The notes: a model not told the origin generated them from the sequence alone. Shown: positions 1-6,465, numbered from the stretch's first letter. The stretch: 6,465 nucleotides of DNA from Verrucomicrobiota bacterium (GCA_028872645.1 JAPKDK010000168.1:1-6465), one strand, 5' to 3'. Numbers and translations: made by a program.

Positions 1-1
1 A

Positions 2-511
2 CAAGGCGGCAGACCTGGCGGTGATCAAGGTGGCCCAGGTCAAGGGCGGCCAGGTGCTGGTGAACCCGGACAAGGACGGCCGGGTCAGGGCGGCGGCTTT
101 AGCGAAAGAGGTCAAGGTGGACGTGGCGGCTCCAGACCACCTAATCCCGTAATGGAAGCCCTTGACAAAAACAAGGACGGCACTTTAAGCACGGAAGAAT
201 TGAAAAATGCCGCGAAGGCACTTGCCACCCTGGACAAGAATAAGGATGGTAAGATTGATCAGGAAGAAATGCGCCCGCAATTTGATCGAGGTCAAGGTGG
301 TCGTGAAGGCTTCAGCCGACCGGGTCAAGGTGGCGAAGGTGGTCGTGAAGGCTTCCGGCGCCCAGGTCAAGGCGGCGAAGGTGGTCGTGAAGGCTTCCGG
401 CGCCCAGGTCAAGGCGGTGAAGGTCGCCCCGGTGCCGGTGGTCGTGAAAACCCACGCGGACCCCGCGAAGGCGATCGAAATCAGCCTCGTCCCAGCCGCA
501 GTGATGCCTAA
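2..511 (+). CDS. Gly/Arg-rich EF-hand protein, 5' partial
   Basis: The frame is open from the left edge, so the N-terminus and any signal peptide are missing; 169 residues are visible. The ATG at 152 lies inside the frame, and the same glycine-rich composition continues upstream of it, so it is probably not the start. Two adjacent EF-hand loops are seen: DKNKDGTLSTEE (164-199) and DKNKDGKIDQEE (233-268). Both have the acidic or oxygen-bearing residues expected at loop positions 1, 3, 5, 9 and 12, so the pair should bind calcium. On either side the protein is low-complexity sequence rich in GQGG, RPG and REGF. The C-terminus is basic and hydrophilic, ending in SRSDA. Short secreted EF-hand proteins with Gly/Pro/Arg-rich flanks are common in Verrucomicrobiota and Planctomycetota, but their roles are mostly unknown; calcium-dependent matrix or surface binding is only a guess. 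The terminator just downstream makes this the last gene of its transcript. The EF-hand call is firm, the function is not. Confidence 0.85.
   Translation, partial: QGGRPGGDQGGPGQGRPGAGEPGQGRPGQGGGFSERGQGGRGGSRPPNPVMEALDKNKDGTLSTEELKNAAKALATLDKNKDGKIDQEEMRPQFDRGQGGREGFSRPGQGGEGGREGFRRPGQGGEGGREGFRRPGQGGEGRPGAGGRENPRGPREGDRNQPRPSRSDA
302..424 (+). repeat. 42-bp in-frame tandem repeat, about three copies
   Basis: Three consecutive units start at 302, 344 and 386. Each encodes REGF(S/R)RPGQGGEG(G). The first two are 42 bp; the last is 39 bp because it lacks the final glycine codon. Units two and three differ at only one base over their shared length, while unit one has several substitutions. This suggests recent duplication of one unit. 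The period is a multiple of three, so copy-number change would keep the reading frame of the EF-hand gene. Confidence 0.9.
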
Positions 512-536
512 AGCTTATTGATAATCAGAATCAGAA

Positions 537-563
537 AGAGCGGCCTGTGGCCGCTCTTTTTTT
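537..563 (+). terminator. Rho-independent terminator of the EF-hand gene
   Basis: A perfect 9-bp stem, AGAGCGGCC pairing with GGCCGCTCT around a TGT loop, is followed by a run of seven T (557-563). Two further A-T pairs can extend the stem. It begins 26 bases after the stop codon. On the opposite strand the T-tract would be only about three bases, so it probably works in the + direction only. It separates the EF-hand gene from the propeller gene, which therefore needs its own promoter in roughly 564-638. Confidence 0.93.
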
Positions 564-638
564 ATCTCTAGTTATCAAATTCCCTGCAACTTTTTTGTTT
601 AGCTGCCGTCTCTACAAGTGCATCCTATAAGAATCGCC

Positions 639-1943
639 ATGAGAAAAATCCTATCAGCCCTCATTATAATAATCCCCTTCGCTGCAACAGCAGCCGAAAA
701 GACAGCTAACTGGCCTCAGTGGCGCGGACCAAATGGAGACGGAACCACACTTGCAGAGAAAGCCCCAACCACTTGGAGTGAAACAAAAAACCTGAAATGG
801 AAACTAAAACTGCCCGGTTACGGAGCATCCAGCCCGATCGTTTGGAATGACCGCGTTTATCTTACCTGCTATTCCGGATACGGAGCAGGAAGTCGTGGCG
901 GCAGTCCCTCCGGCCTCATGCGACATCTTGTATGTATTGATGCCAAAACGGGGAAATCAGTTTGGCAGAAGGAACTCAAGCCCACAAAATCTGAAGATAA
1001 CTACAGTGGAATGGGGGTTCCTGAACACGGCTATGCCACCAGCACTCCGGCCACCGATGGTAAGGCAATCTATGTTTTCTTGGCAAAATCCGGCATGGCT
1101 GCGTTTGATTTGAAAGGCAAGAAACTCTGGCAAACCAGTGTTGGAAGTAGCTCCAGCCGCAAGCGCTGGGGGTCATCCAGTAGCCCGATAATCCACGGTG
1201 ATTTAGTTTTTATTAATGCCTTGCAGGAAGGCCACAAGGTTTTTGCCCTGAACAAGGCTGATGGAAAGATCGCATGGCAATGGGGACCTGATGCCTATTC
1301 TTCATATCAGGACGCCTACGGCACTCCTTCCTTGGTAAAGGCCAAGGATAAGACTGAGCTGGTCTTGGCCGTGCCGGGGGAAATCTGGAGCTTTGATGCC
1401 AAGAAGGGCAACATTACATGGTATGCCTACACAAACGTTGGAGCCGGACGGGGAAATGTATCCCCCAGTACAATCACTGGTGGTGACGCCCTGTATGTCT
1501 TCGGTGGTCGACCCGGTTCCGGGGTCGCCGTTAAATTGGGAGGGAAAGGTGAAGTGAAAGAATCCTCTCAGCTGTGGACTTCACGTAATTCTCCATATGT
1601 TGCCACCCCTGTTTACCATGAAGGCCATCTCTACTGGATGGACCGCAGCGGCTATGCCGTTTGCCTTAATGCAAAGACCGGCAAAGAGACTTACCGGGAA
1701 CGCCTTCAGAGCTCAGGCCGCACTCCACAATTTTACGCCTCACCCGTGGTGGTTGACGGAAAGATTATCTCAGTCAGCCGCAACGCAGGCGCATTTGTGT
1801 TGGAGGCAAAACCCAAATTCAAGCAGCTCGCGCAAAACACTTTTGCCAGCGAGCGCAGCGTCTTTAACGCGAGCCCCGCCGTCAGCAACAATAGGTTATT
1901 CCTTCGCTCGGACACGCACCTCTACTGCATCGCCGGCGAATAG
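639..1943 (+). CDS. Exported PQQ-like beta-propeller repeat protein
   Basis: The protein has 434 residues from the ATG at 639. A GTG at 618 in the same frame would add seven residues ahead of the signal peptide; I prefer ATG because MRKILSALIIIIPFAATAAEK is a clean Sec signal (short basic n-region, hydrophobic core, cleavage probably after ATA or TAA). WPQWRG (residues 25-30) is the typical opening of secreted PQQ-like propellers in Planctomycetota and Verrucomicrobiota. Strands of the form (S/T)P-x-V...G-x-(L/I)-Y recur near residues 64, 135, 179, 228, 274, 322, 367 and 411, about 45-50 apart. Each is followed by a D/N-A-K-x-G-K-x-x-W-like turn, for example CIDAKTGKSVWQ and CLNAKTGKETYRE. 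That predicts a seven- or eight-bladed propeller of the BamB/PQQ-like superfamily. I cannot identify quinoprotein-dehydrogenase cofactor ligands, so enzyme activity should not be assumed; a binding or scaffold role in the periplasm is equally possible. No obvious ribosome binding site precedes the start. It probably forms an operon with the oxidoreductase 74 bases downstream. Confidence 0.93.
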   Translation: MRKILSALIIIIPFAATAAEKTANWPQWRGPNGDGTTLAEKAPTTWSETKNLKWKLKLPGYGASSPIVWNDRVYLTCYSGYGAGSRGGSPSGLMRHLVCIDAKTGKSVWQKELKPTKSEDNYSGMGVPEHGYATSTPATDGKAIYVFLAKSGMAAFDLKGKKLWQTSVGSSSSRKRWGSSSSPIIHGDLVFINALQEGHKVFALNKADGKIAWQWGPDAYSSYQDAYGTPSLVKAKDKTELVLAVPGEIWSFDAKKGNITWYAYTNVGAGRGNVSPSTITGGDALYVFGGRPGSGVAVKLGGKGEVKESSQLWTSRNSPYVATPVYHEGHLYWMDRSGYAVCLNAKTGKETYRERLQSSGRTPQFYASPVVVDGKIISVSRNAGAFVLEAKPKFKQLAQNTFASERSVFNASPAVSNNRLFLRSDTHLYCIAGE

Positions 1944-2017
1944 CCACCTGAATTCGTTTTACAGCACGCTCCGCGCAGGCGACAATCCGCCTTTATCATT
2001 CAACCCCATTAACATCT

Positions 2018-3289
2018 ATGAATGCCTCACGTCGCAAATTCCTCAAAACCGCCGCGGCAACTGCCGTAATTGCGCCCAACATAATCTCCAGCCAAGCTTG
2101 GGCTAATAAACCGAGCGAAACGATCAACCTCGGTTTCATCGGCATTGGCAAACAGAGCGGAGGCCACCTGGGATTTTTCCTCGGACAAAAGGACTGCCGC
2201 GTGCTTGGGCTCGCAGAGGTGGCCAAGGTGCGACGTGACCATGCTTTGGACCGCGTGAATAAAAAGTACGGCGCGGACAATGGATGTCAGGCGCACAACG
2301 ACTTTCGTGAGGTGCTGGCTGACAAGCGTATTGACGCCGTGGTAATTGGAACACCCGACCACTGGCACGCAATCCCATCTATTATGGCGGCGGAAGCGAA
2401 GAAGGATGTGTACTGTGAGAAACCACTTACCGTCACCATCCACGCTGCTCTGGAGACGCTGAAGGCTGCACGTAAGAACAACATCGTCTATCAGGTCGGC
2501 AGCCAGCAACGCACCGAGTTTGGAGGCCATTTCCGGAAGGCCGTCGAATGCATTCGCAACGGTCGCATCGGCAAGGTGACCAAGGTTAAGATCGGTGTCG
2601 GTAATCCGGCGATACCCTGTAATTTGCCCACCGAAGAAAAGCCTGAAGGGATTGATTGGGATATGTGGACCGGAGCAGCTCCAATGCGAGGCTTTAACCA
2701 CGTCCTGTGCCCAACCAATGTCCATGGTCATTTCCCGCAATGGCGGGCTTACCGCGAATACGCCGGCGGAGGATTCAGCGACATGGGGGCGCACCATTTT
2801 GACATCGCCAAGTGGGCCCTGGACCTTGACGAAACTGGACCCACTACGATCATTCCGCCCAAGGAAGGAAACAGCGGTCTGCGCATGATATTTGAAAACG
2901 GGATTGAAATCATCCATGAACAAACCAGCGACCCCCTGAACGACGTAATCTTTTACGGCAGCGAAGGAACTTTGTACGTGGATCGTCGCGGCATCACCGC
3001 CGATCCAAAGAGCGCAGTAAGCTCACCGTTCAGCGGCAAGGATTGGCGCTTGGAGAATATCGGCGGAAGCCATCGCCGCAACTGGGTTGACTGCATTCGC
3101 AGCCGCAAGCGCCCCGTGGCCGACGTGGCCTTTGGCGCACACACCTCAATCATCTGCAGCCTCGGCAATCTCGGCTATCAACTGCGGCGCGAATTAAAGT
3201 GGGATCCCAAGAAATACAAATTCCTAGGAGATGAGGAAGCCAACGCCCTCCTTAGTCGCCCTGGCCGGGGCCCGTGGAAACTGGCCTAA
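2018..3289 (+). CDS. Tat-exported Gfo/Idh/MocA family oxidoreductase
   Basis: The protein has 423 residues. The N-terminus carries a twin-arginine signal, SRRKFLK (residues 4-10), then an Ala-rich hydrophobic stretch and a likely AWA|N cleavage near residue 29. This indicates folded, cofactor-loaded export. The Rossmann fold follows: LGFIGIGKQSGGH (38-50) is the NAD(P)-binding glycine loop in the variant common to this exported subgroup. CEKP (133-136) holds the family's conserved lysine. AGGGFSDMGAHHFD (249-262) is the C-terminal domain motif with the likely catalytic Asp and His. The end (HRRNWVDCIRSRKRP..., GNLGYQLRRELKWDP) matches the usual C-terminal part of this family, and the length is normal. 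Family members oxidise or reduce sugars, inositols and sugar acids, and some exported members act as glycosidases through transient NAD-dependent oxidation; the substrate here cannot be read from sequence. The ATG at 2018 is chosen because it sits directly before the Tat motif. No Shine-Dalgarno sequence is evident. It is probably co-transcribed with the propeller gene upstream. Confidence 0.95.
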   Translation: MNASRRKFLKTAAATAVIAPNIISSQAWANKPSETINLGFIGIGKQSGGHLGFFLGQKDCRVLGLAEVAKVRRDHALDRVNKKYGADNGCQAHNDFREVLADKRIDAVVIGTPDHWHAIPSIMAAEAKKDVYCEKPLTVTIHAALETLKAARKNNIVYQVGSQQRTEFGGHFRKAVECIRNGRIGKVTKVKIGVGNPAIPCNLPTEEKPEGIDWDMWTGAAPMRGFNHVLCPTNVHGHFPQWRAYREYAGGGFSDMGAHHFDIAKWALDLDETGPTTIIPPKEGNSGLRMIFENGIEIIHEQTSDPLNDVIFYGSEGTLYVDRRGITADPKSAVSSPFSGKDWRLENIGGSHRRNWVDCIRSRKRPVADVAFGAHTSIICSLGNLGYQLRRELKWDPKKYKFLGDEEANALLSRPGRGPWKLA

Positions 3290-3310
3290 CCCCCAACTTT
3301 TCAACCTCAT

Positions 3311-3345
3311 AAAAAAAGCCCGCGCTAAATAAGGCGCGGGCTTTT
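3311..3345. terminator. Bidirectional terminator between convergent genes
   Basis: The stem GCCCGCGC (3318-3325) pairs perfectly with GCGCGGGC (3334-3341) around an eight-base loop, TAAATAAG. Four A-T pairs extend it to 12 bp (3314-3345). Seven A on the left (3311-3317) give a seven-base U-tract for transcripts from the right, and TTTT (3342-3345) followed by AAATTTTC gives a weaker U-rich end for transcripts from the left. It lies 21 bases after the oxidoreductase stop and 16 bases past the stop of the convergent large gene, so it serves both. The call is firm; relative strength in each direction is inferred. Confidence 0.92.
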
Positions 3346-3361
3346 AAATTTTCAAGGTAGC

Positions 3362-6300
3362 CTACTTTTCCATTTTCACGCCAAGGCGGATTTTGCCGGT
3401 GGCACCGCCCACGCCGTCGACCATGAAGTAGATGCGGTCGCCAGGATTGAGCTTCACTTGGGGCAACACCACGGTGCTGAACGGCCCAACGCCGCCAGGG
3501 GCGTTGTTGTTCCACTTGAAGTACTGGTTATTGAGCGGCACTTGAGTAGCCAGCTGGCCCTTGGGCACGTACATGACGCCGAGGGTGGTGTCGAAGGTGC
3601 TGCCCTTGGTGGTGGCCTCAAGTTGTTTCAGAGTGATGGCAGGGGCGTTAGCAGGCCATTCGATATACCACCACACGGATTTGCCATGGAACGCAGGGTG
3701 CGTTCGCTCAGTGTTTTCATGGGTGGCTCCGTTGTTGTGACCGTTGATGATAGTGGCAAAAGTGGTGTTGTTTTTTGCCCAACGGCCGCCAAGCCATTTG
3801 GTGGCGGAATATCGATGGTCATTGGGCACAGCGGGGTTAATAGGCAGCACAGGCATGGTCGGGTTAGTGCCAAGGCCACCGCCAGGATTATTGGTGCCAC
3901 CAAGACCCCCGCCGGGAATAACAGGCAGCGTGGGATTGCTGCCTCCACCAATCGGGATACCCGGGCGGTTGGTGTTAGTCGTGGGATTAGTCGCTCCACC
4001 GAGCCCGCCACCGGGATTGGCGGCACCACCGGGCCCCACTTGCGTAGGCGCTCCGGCAGCGGCAGTGCCGCTATTGCCACCTTTGGCATTAGCTTGGTTC
4101 GGATTGCGACTAAAATTCACAGGCCTTCCCCCGGGCAAACCCTTGGGTGGCGAAGGCCGGACAGAGGTGCGCGAAGAGGCGCGCCCGGAACCATTGGAGT
4201 CCCGGTAGAACGCCGACAAATGTCCCACGGCATTAATGCACTGCGCATTATCCATGTACAACGGCAGGGAGTAGGGAGACAGCGGCGGGGGCAAATACAT
4301 ACCGCGTAGTCGGCCAGTAGGTTCGCCTCTGTAGAAGGCAGTCGGACTGCTGTATAAAGGAATCTGGGTGCTGCCGCGAGTGCTGGGGTAAGCCATGATG
4401 GTGCAGTACTTGACGCCAAACCCTTGAGCCCCCCAGCTCATAAAGTGGTTTCCCACGGCGAGGAAAGTATCCGCCACACCATTGGAGTTTGTGTAGGCGT
4501 AGGGGCTGAAAGTAATTCCCGTGTCATGCGGATGCAGGCCCGGCGTACCGGGGAGTGATCCGGCACCCACATCACCCAAACCATGCATGGCACCGAGCAC
4601 GTGACCCAACTCGTGTTGAAAGGTGTAACCGCCGGAGATGTATTGCCCCTGTAACGATAGATTGCGAACACTGTCACGGTTGCTGAGCACCTCGGTGGAG
4701 TTGTAATCCACATCGCCGGGCCTCGTAGTGCCGGAAATAAGGTCCTGCGGGGGGGCGGGTCCACGCATGGTGTATTTCTGAGCCAAGCCGGCCGCCGGAC
4801 CGGTGAGAGCCTCAGTGAGGATACAAACCACATCCGCACGGGTGGTTACCGCTTGCATATCAAAATCCCCGTAAGCTCCGTGCAGATTGGGATATCGCTG
4901 ACCGCCACCCCCGTTAAGATCCATGCGCAAGCCACCTACATCTCCACTCATGAGGTTAGTTCCCAATACACCGCTATAGCCAATGTCATAGGCCTGACCG
5001 TATTCCACATCGGCGACGCTGCTACGAACTAGCTGGACATTGAATCCCGTGCCGTTGAAATCGACTTTGCCTTGACCTTTTACAGCATCAATCCAACTGG
5101 TATGCAGGGCAAACTGAGTGGCATTAATACGTTTCACATAATAGTCAGTATTCAAGGTCAGATTGATCCCTGTCCCTCCAGCTGAATAATCAGAATCCAC
5201 TGTGATGCCCCGTTCATTAAAAGCCTGACGAATGGTGGCGTTGTGTGCGCCCGAATACAGGGACAAATCGGTATTGTATAAAGTTAGTGCCGCAATTCGC
5301 ATGGAGCTGGAAATGGGCAAGGCGAAGTGATGCTGCAAGATAAGGCGATCGGCGACGGATGCATTCCCATCGGAAACCAGAATGCCTTTGCGAATATCCC
5401 AAAGAGCACGAGACCAAATCTCACCATCGGCATGGACCGCGCCCACCAAATCGTCGGGATAAATCTTGTTGCCATCCACCCGTCGCAAATTAGGCGGATC
5501 AATGGGCGGCCCACCAAAGCATTTGCGAATGCGTAAGCCCCTCTCGGGAGTGCGACCGAGAATGTACACCTGTTTTTGGCCATCCAAGGCAATGCCTTGA
5601 ACTGGTCCGAGGAGAGCCTTATCGGTCTGATTACCATCCCCGTTATCAGTTGAGCCTCCACCGGCGATGAGACTGATGGTACCGTTGCTGTCCACCACAC
5701 GAATACGCTGCCTATCGCCATCGCCAAAATAAACTCGAGGTCCACTAATCACCTTGATGCCGTCCACATCAGTCAGAGTCACATTCGTCGCAGCAAAGGG
5801 CCACCCTGGCGTTGATGAATTGGCGTCTACATCGTTGCCCCCCGGCCCTACGCCAGCCACCGTGTTCACAACGCGCATGGAAGCATTATCATCCGCCACG
5901 ATGCGCCTGATACGAACCCCTCGGGCAGTTGTGTTAGTATCGAGATACACGTAACGGCCGCCTAAAAAGCCGGCAGCGGTGAAGGCATCTAAACTCTTTA
6001 CTCCATCAATATTCGTACTTAATGCGATTTGCCCGTCGGTCTCCGATAGACCGCCGCCGGCAAAAGTGTAAATGGAACCATTCGTCTCTCTCCGCCAGAT
6101 GCGTTTAGCAATGGAATCACAAAGGTAAAGCCGGTTGACATCATCAAAGGCAATGTCATCGATGTTGGTGAAACTATAATTGATAGCAGGATTGATTGGT
6201 GTAAGCGGCGTTTGGTTATCCAGTCCACTAATTAATAGGGGATTGGTCGCACCACCCCCGACAATAGTAGCTATGGTCCCATCAGTATTTATTTGGCGAA

Positions 6301-6465
6301 TGCGAGACCCGCCTGTGGAATTCTTATCCACAAAAGCCACCCGGCCTGTTGAATCGACATCAATTGCACCCAGTGTGCCCAACTGAACACTCAATGCAGT
6401 CTGAGTGCTCTCTGCTGTATACAACTGCCCCACCTCTGCCGCCGTTAAAGGAGCGTCATAAACAC
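3362..6465 (-). CDS. Giant modular secreted metalloprotease, 5' partial
   Basis: This is one uninterrupted frame of 1033 visible residues that is open at the right edge. The GTG at 6433-6431 is probably not the start: the ten codons before it are open, and together with GTG they read VYDAPLTAAEVGQLY, the characteristic end of a LamG/concanavalin-like domain. Numbering from that GTG: residues 18-305 form NHL-type propeller blades (IRQINTDGTIATIVGGG, IRVVDSNGTISLIAGGG and relatives). Residues 312-410 resemble the C-terminal part of fungalysin M36 peptidases (LRRVDGNKIYPDDLVGAVHADGEIW, then ALWD, ending IRQAFNERGI). Residues 420-470 are a YYVK module. Residues 475-745 are a metzincin-type zinc protease with HELGHVLGAMH (607-617) and Met-turn TIMAY (678-682). 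Residues 750-868 are a Gly/Pro/Asn-rich linker. The C-terminal domain (869-1023) has NNGATHE, GKSVWW, STFDT and DGVGGATG. It is likely an extracellular or surface protease. Five cysteines are visible (105, 305, 537, 677, 732). The M36 zinc motif HEYTH is absent from the visible part. Confidence 0.9.
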   Translation of the reverse strand, partial: VYDAPLTAAEVGQLYTAESTQTALSVQLGTLGAIDVDSTGRVAFVDKNSTGGSRIRQINTDGTIATIVGGGATNPLLISGLDNQTPLTPINPAINYSFTNIDDIAFDDVNRLYLCDSIAKRIWRRETNGSIYTFAGGGLSETDGQIALSTNIDGVKSLDAFTAAGFLGGRYVYLDTNTTARGVRIRRIVADDNASMRVVNTVAGVGPGGNDVDANSSTPGWPFAATNVTLTDVDGIKVISGPRVYFGDGDRQRIRVVDSNGTISLIAGGGSTDNGDGNQTDKALLGPVQGIALDGQKQVYILGRTPERGLRIRKCFGGPPIDPPNLRRVDGNKIYPDDLVGAVHADGEIWSRALWDIRKGILVSDGNASVADRLILQHHFALPISSSMRIAALTLYNTDLSLYSGAHNATIRQAFNERGITVDSDYSAGGTGINLTLNTDYYVKRINATQFALHTSWIDAVKGQGKVDFNGTGFNVQLVRSSVADVEYGQAYDIGYSGVLGTNLMSGDVGGLRMDLNGGGGQRYPNLHGAYGDFDMQAVTTRADVVCILTEALTGPAAGLAQKYTMRGPAPPQDLISGTTRPGDVDYNSTEVLSNRDSVRNLSLQGQYISGGYTFQHELGHVLGAMHGLGDVGAGSLPGTPGLHPHDTGITFSPYAYTNSNGVADTFLAVGNHFMSWGAQGFGVKYCTIMAYPSTRGSTQIPLYSSPTAFYRGEPTGRLRGMYLPPPLSPYSLPLYMDNAQCINAVGHLSAFYRDSNGSGRASSRTSVRPSPPKGLPGGRPVNFSRNPNQANAKGGNSGTAAAGAPTQVGPGGAANPGGGLGGATNPTTNTNRPGIPIGGGSNPTLPVIPGGGLGGTNNPGGGLGTNPTMPVLPINPAVPNDHRYSATKWLGGRWAKNNTTFATIINGHNNGATHENTERTHPAFHGKSVWWYIEWPANAPAITLKQLEATTKGSTFDTTLGVMYVPKGQLATQVPLNNQYFKWNNNAPGGVGPFSTVVLPQVKLNPGDRIYFMVDGVGGATGKIRLGVKMEK
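3842..4012 (-). repeat. Degenerate Gly/Pro/Asn linker repeats inside the large CDS
   Basis: The linker between the protease and the C-terminal domain repeats two short peptide motifs: NPGGGLGG-like (residues 807-813, 841-846, 849-855) and NPT(L/M)PV(I/L)P (833-840 and 857-864). The DNA copies are imperfect but clearly related. It is probably a flexible, extended spacer. This composition also creates long antisense open frames on the + strand, which are not genes. Confidence 0.75.
4199..5011 (-). other. Metzincin-like catalytic domain inside the large CDS
   Basis: HELGHVLGAMHGLGD is encoded at 4615-4571. It has all three zinc-ligand histidines (607, 611, 617), the catalytic Glu 608 and the glycine of HExxHxxGxxH. 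TIMAY with Met 680 (codon 4396-4394) follows 63 residues later as the Met-turn. Between them FSPYAY...NGV, and after them IPLYSSPTAFYRGEPTGR and a final AVGHLSAFYR, follow the layout of reprolysin-like (M12B/M72-type) bacterial proteases. All expected catalytic residues are present, so the domain is predicted to be active. The exact MEROPS family is uncertain. Confidence 0.85.
5204..5500 (-). other. Fungalysin (M36)-like C-terminal segment inside the large CDS
   Basis: Residues 312-410 of the large protein read PPNLRRVDGNKIYPDDLVGA, then VHADGEIWSRALWD, then ADRLILQ, and end IRQAFNERGI. In M36 peptidases this block lies after the HEYTH...E zinc site and packs against it. Here the residues immediately before it are propeller blades, so the catalytic half is not visible. 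It may lie upstream of the window or be lost. The recognition is from memory of the family pattern, without alignment. Confidence 0.7.
5519..6382 (-). other. NHL-type beta-propeller inside the large CDS
   Basis: Residues 18-305 contain a recurring blade signature: an (I)R or IW strand, a short turn with NG or DG, then T/S-I-x-x-(I/F)-(A/V)GGG. Clear copies are near residues 44-60, 111-128, 174-198 (longer, ending VAGVG) and 243-260, with a divergent blade at 280-305. Segments such as IDVDSTGRVAFVDK, IAFDDVNRLYLCDS and IALDGQKQVYILGR are the accompanying NHL strands. Four to five blades are visible. A binding or scaffold role is usual for such repeats. Confidence 0.8.

Noticed and set aside
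302..424. Direct repeats considered as a CRISPR array
   Set aside because: The units are contiguous with no unique spacers, and they stay in frame within a coding region.
207..521. A 104-codon + frame overlapping the EF-hand gene
   Set aside because: It is an out-of-frame reading of the tandem repeat (VKVVVKAS-type repetition). The EF-hand loops fix the true frame.
1977..1992. AGGCG...CGCCT hairpin followed by TTTA between the propeller and oxidoreductase genes
   Set aside because: The stem is only five base pairs with a six-base loop and a three-base T run, too weak to call a terminator.
1597..2106. A 169-codon + frame bridging the propeller and oxidoreductase genes
   Set aside because: It overlaps two well-supported genes out of frame and has no motif or signal of its own.
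2027..2923. A 298-codon open frame on the - strand
   Set aside because: It is antisense to the oxidoreductase, whose family motifs are unambiguous. The antisense product has no recognisable domain.
3458..4309. A 283-codon open frame on the + strand
   Set aside because: It lies wholly antisense to the large protease gene, its translation is Arg/Gly-rich without recognisable motifs, and it reflects the GC-rich linker codons on the other strand.

Overview
The window looks like a chromosomal segment from a free-living, Gram-negative bacterium of the Planctomycetota-Verrucomicrobiota group, most likely Verrucomicrobiota. This is judged from protein style only. The signs are a secreted PQQ-type beta-propeller opening with a WPQWRG motif, a Tat-exported Gfo/Idh/MocA oxidoreductase, a glycine-rich EF-hand protein, and a giant modular exoprotein ending in a GKSVWW...FDT-type C-terminal domain. 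Neither complete gene has a clear Shine-Dalgarno sequence. I see no tRNA, rRNA, CRISPR array, insertion sequence or phage integration signal.

Layout: (1) positions 2-511, + strand, is the 3' part of a gene for a glycine/arginine-rich protein with two canonical EF-hand calcium loops and a 42-bp in-frame tandem repeat. A strong intrinsic terminator (537-563) closes it. (2) 639-1943, + strand, encodes an exported PQQ-like beta-propeller protein. (3) 2018-3289, + strand, encodes a Tat-exported Gfo/Idh/MocA dehydrogenase 74 bases downstream, probably in the same transcript. (4) 3311-3345 is a hairpin with A-tract and T-tract placed to stop convergent transcription from both sides. (5) 3362-6465, - strand, is one uninterrupted reading frame that runs off the right edge. 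Its visible 1033 residues read, from N to C, as the tail of a LamG-like domain, an NHL-type beta-propeller, a fungalysin (M36)-like C-terminal segment, a short YYVK module, a metzincin-type zinc protease with intact HExxHxxGxxH and Met-turn, a Gly/Pro/Asn-rich linker, and a C-terminal beta-sandwich-like domain.

All four proteins appear to be exported or cell-surface proteins, though the signal peptides of genes 1 and 4 lie outside the window. The propeller and oxidoreductase pair fits periplasmic carbohydrate-related metabolism, but the substrate cannot be read from the sequence. The large protein on the opposite strand is an independent unit, probably a secreted or surface protease. Its composite architecture, with an M36 tail lacking its own visible zinc site next to a second, unrelated and intact protease, is the most interesting item here. 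I do not see convincing evidence of a wholly new defence, mobile or regulatory system.
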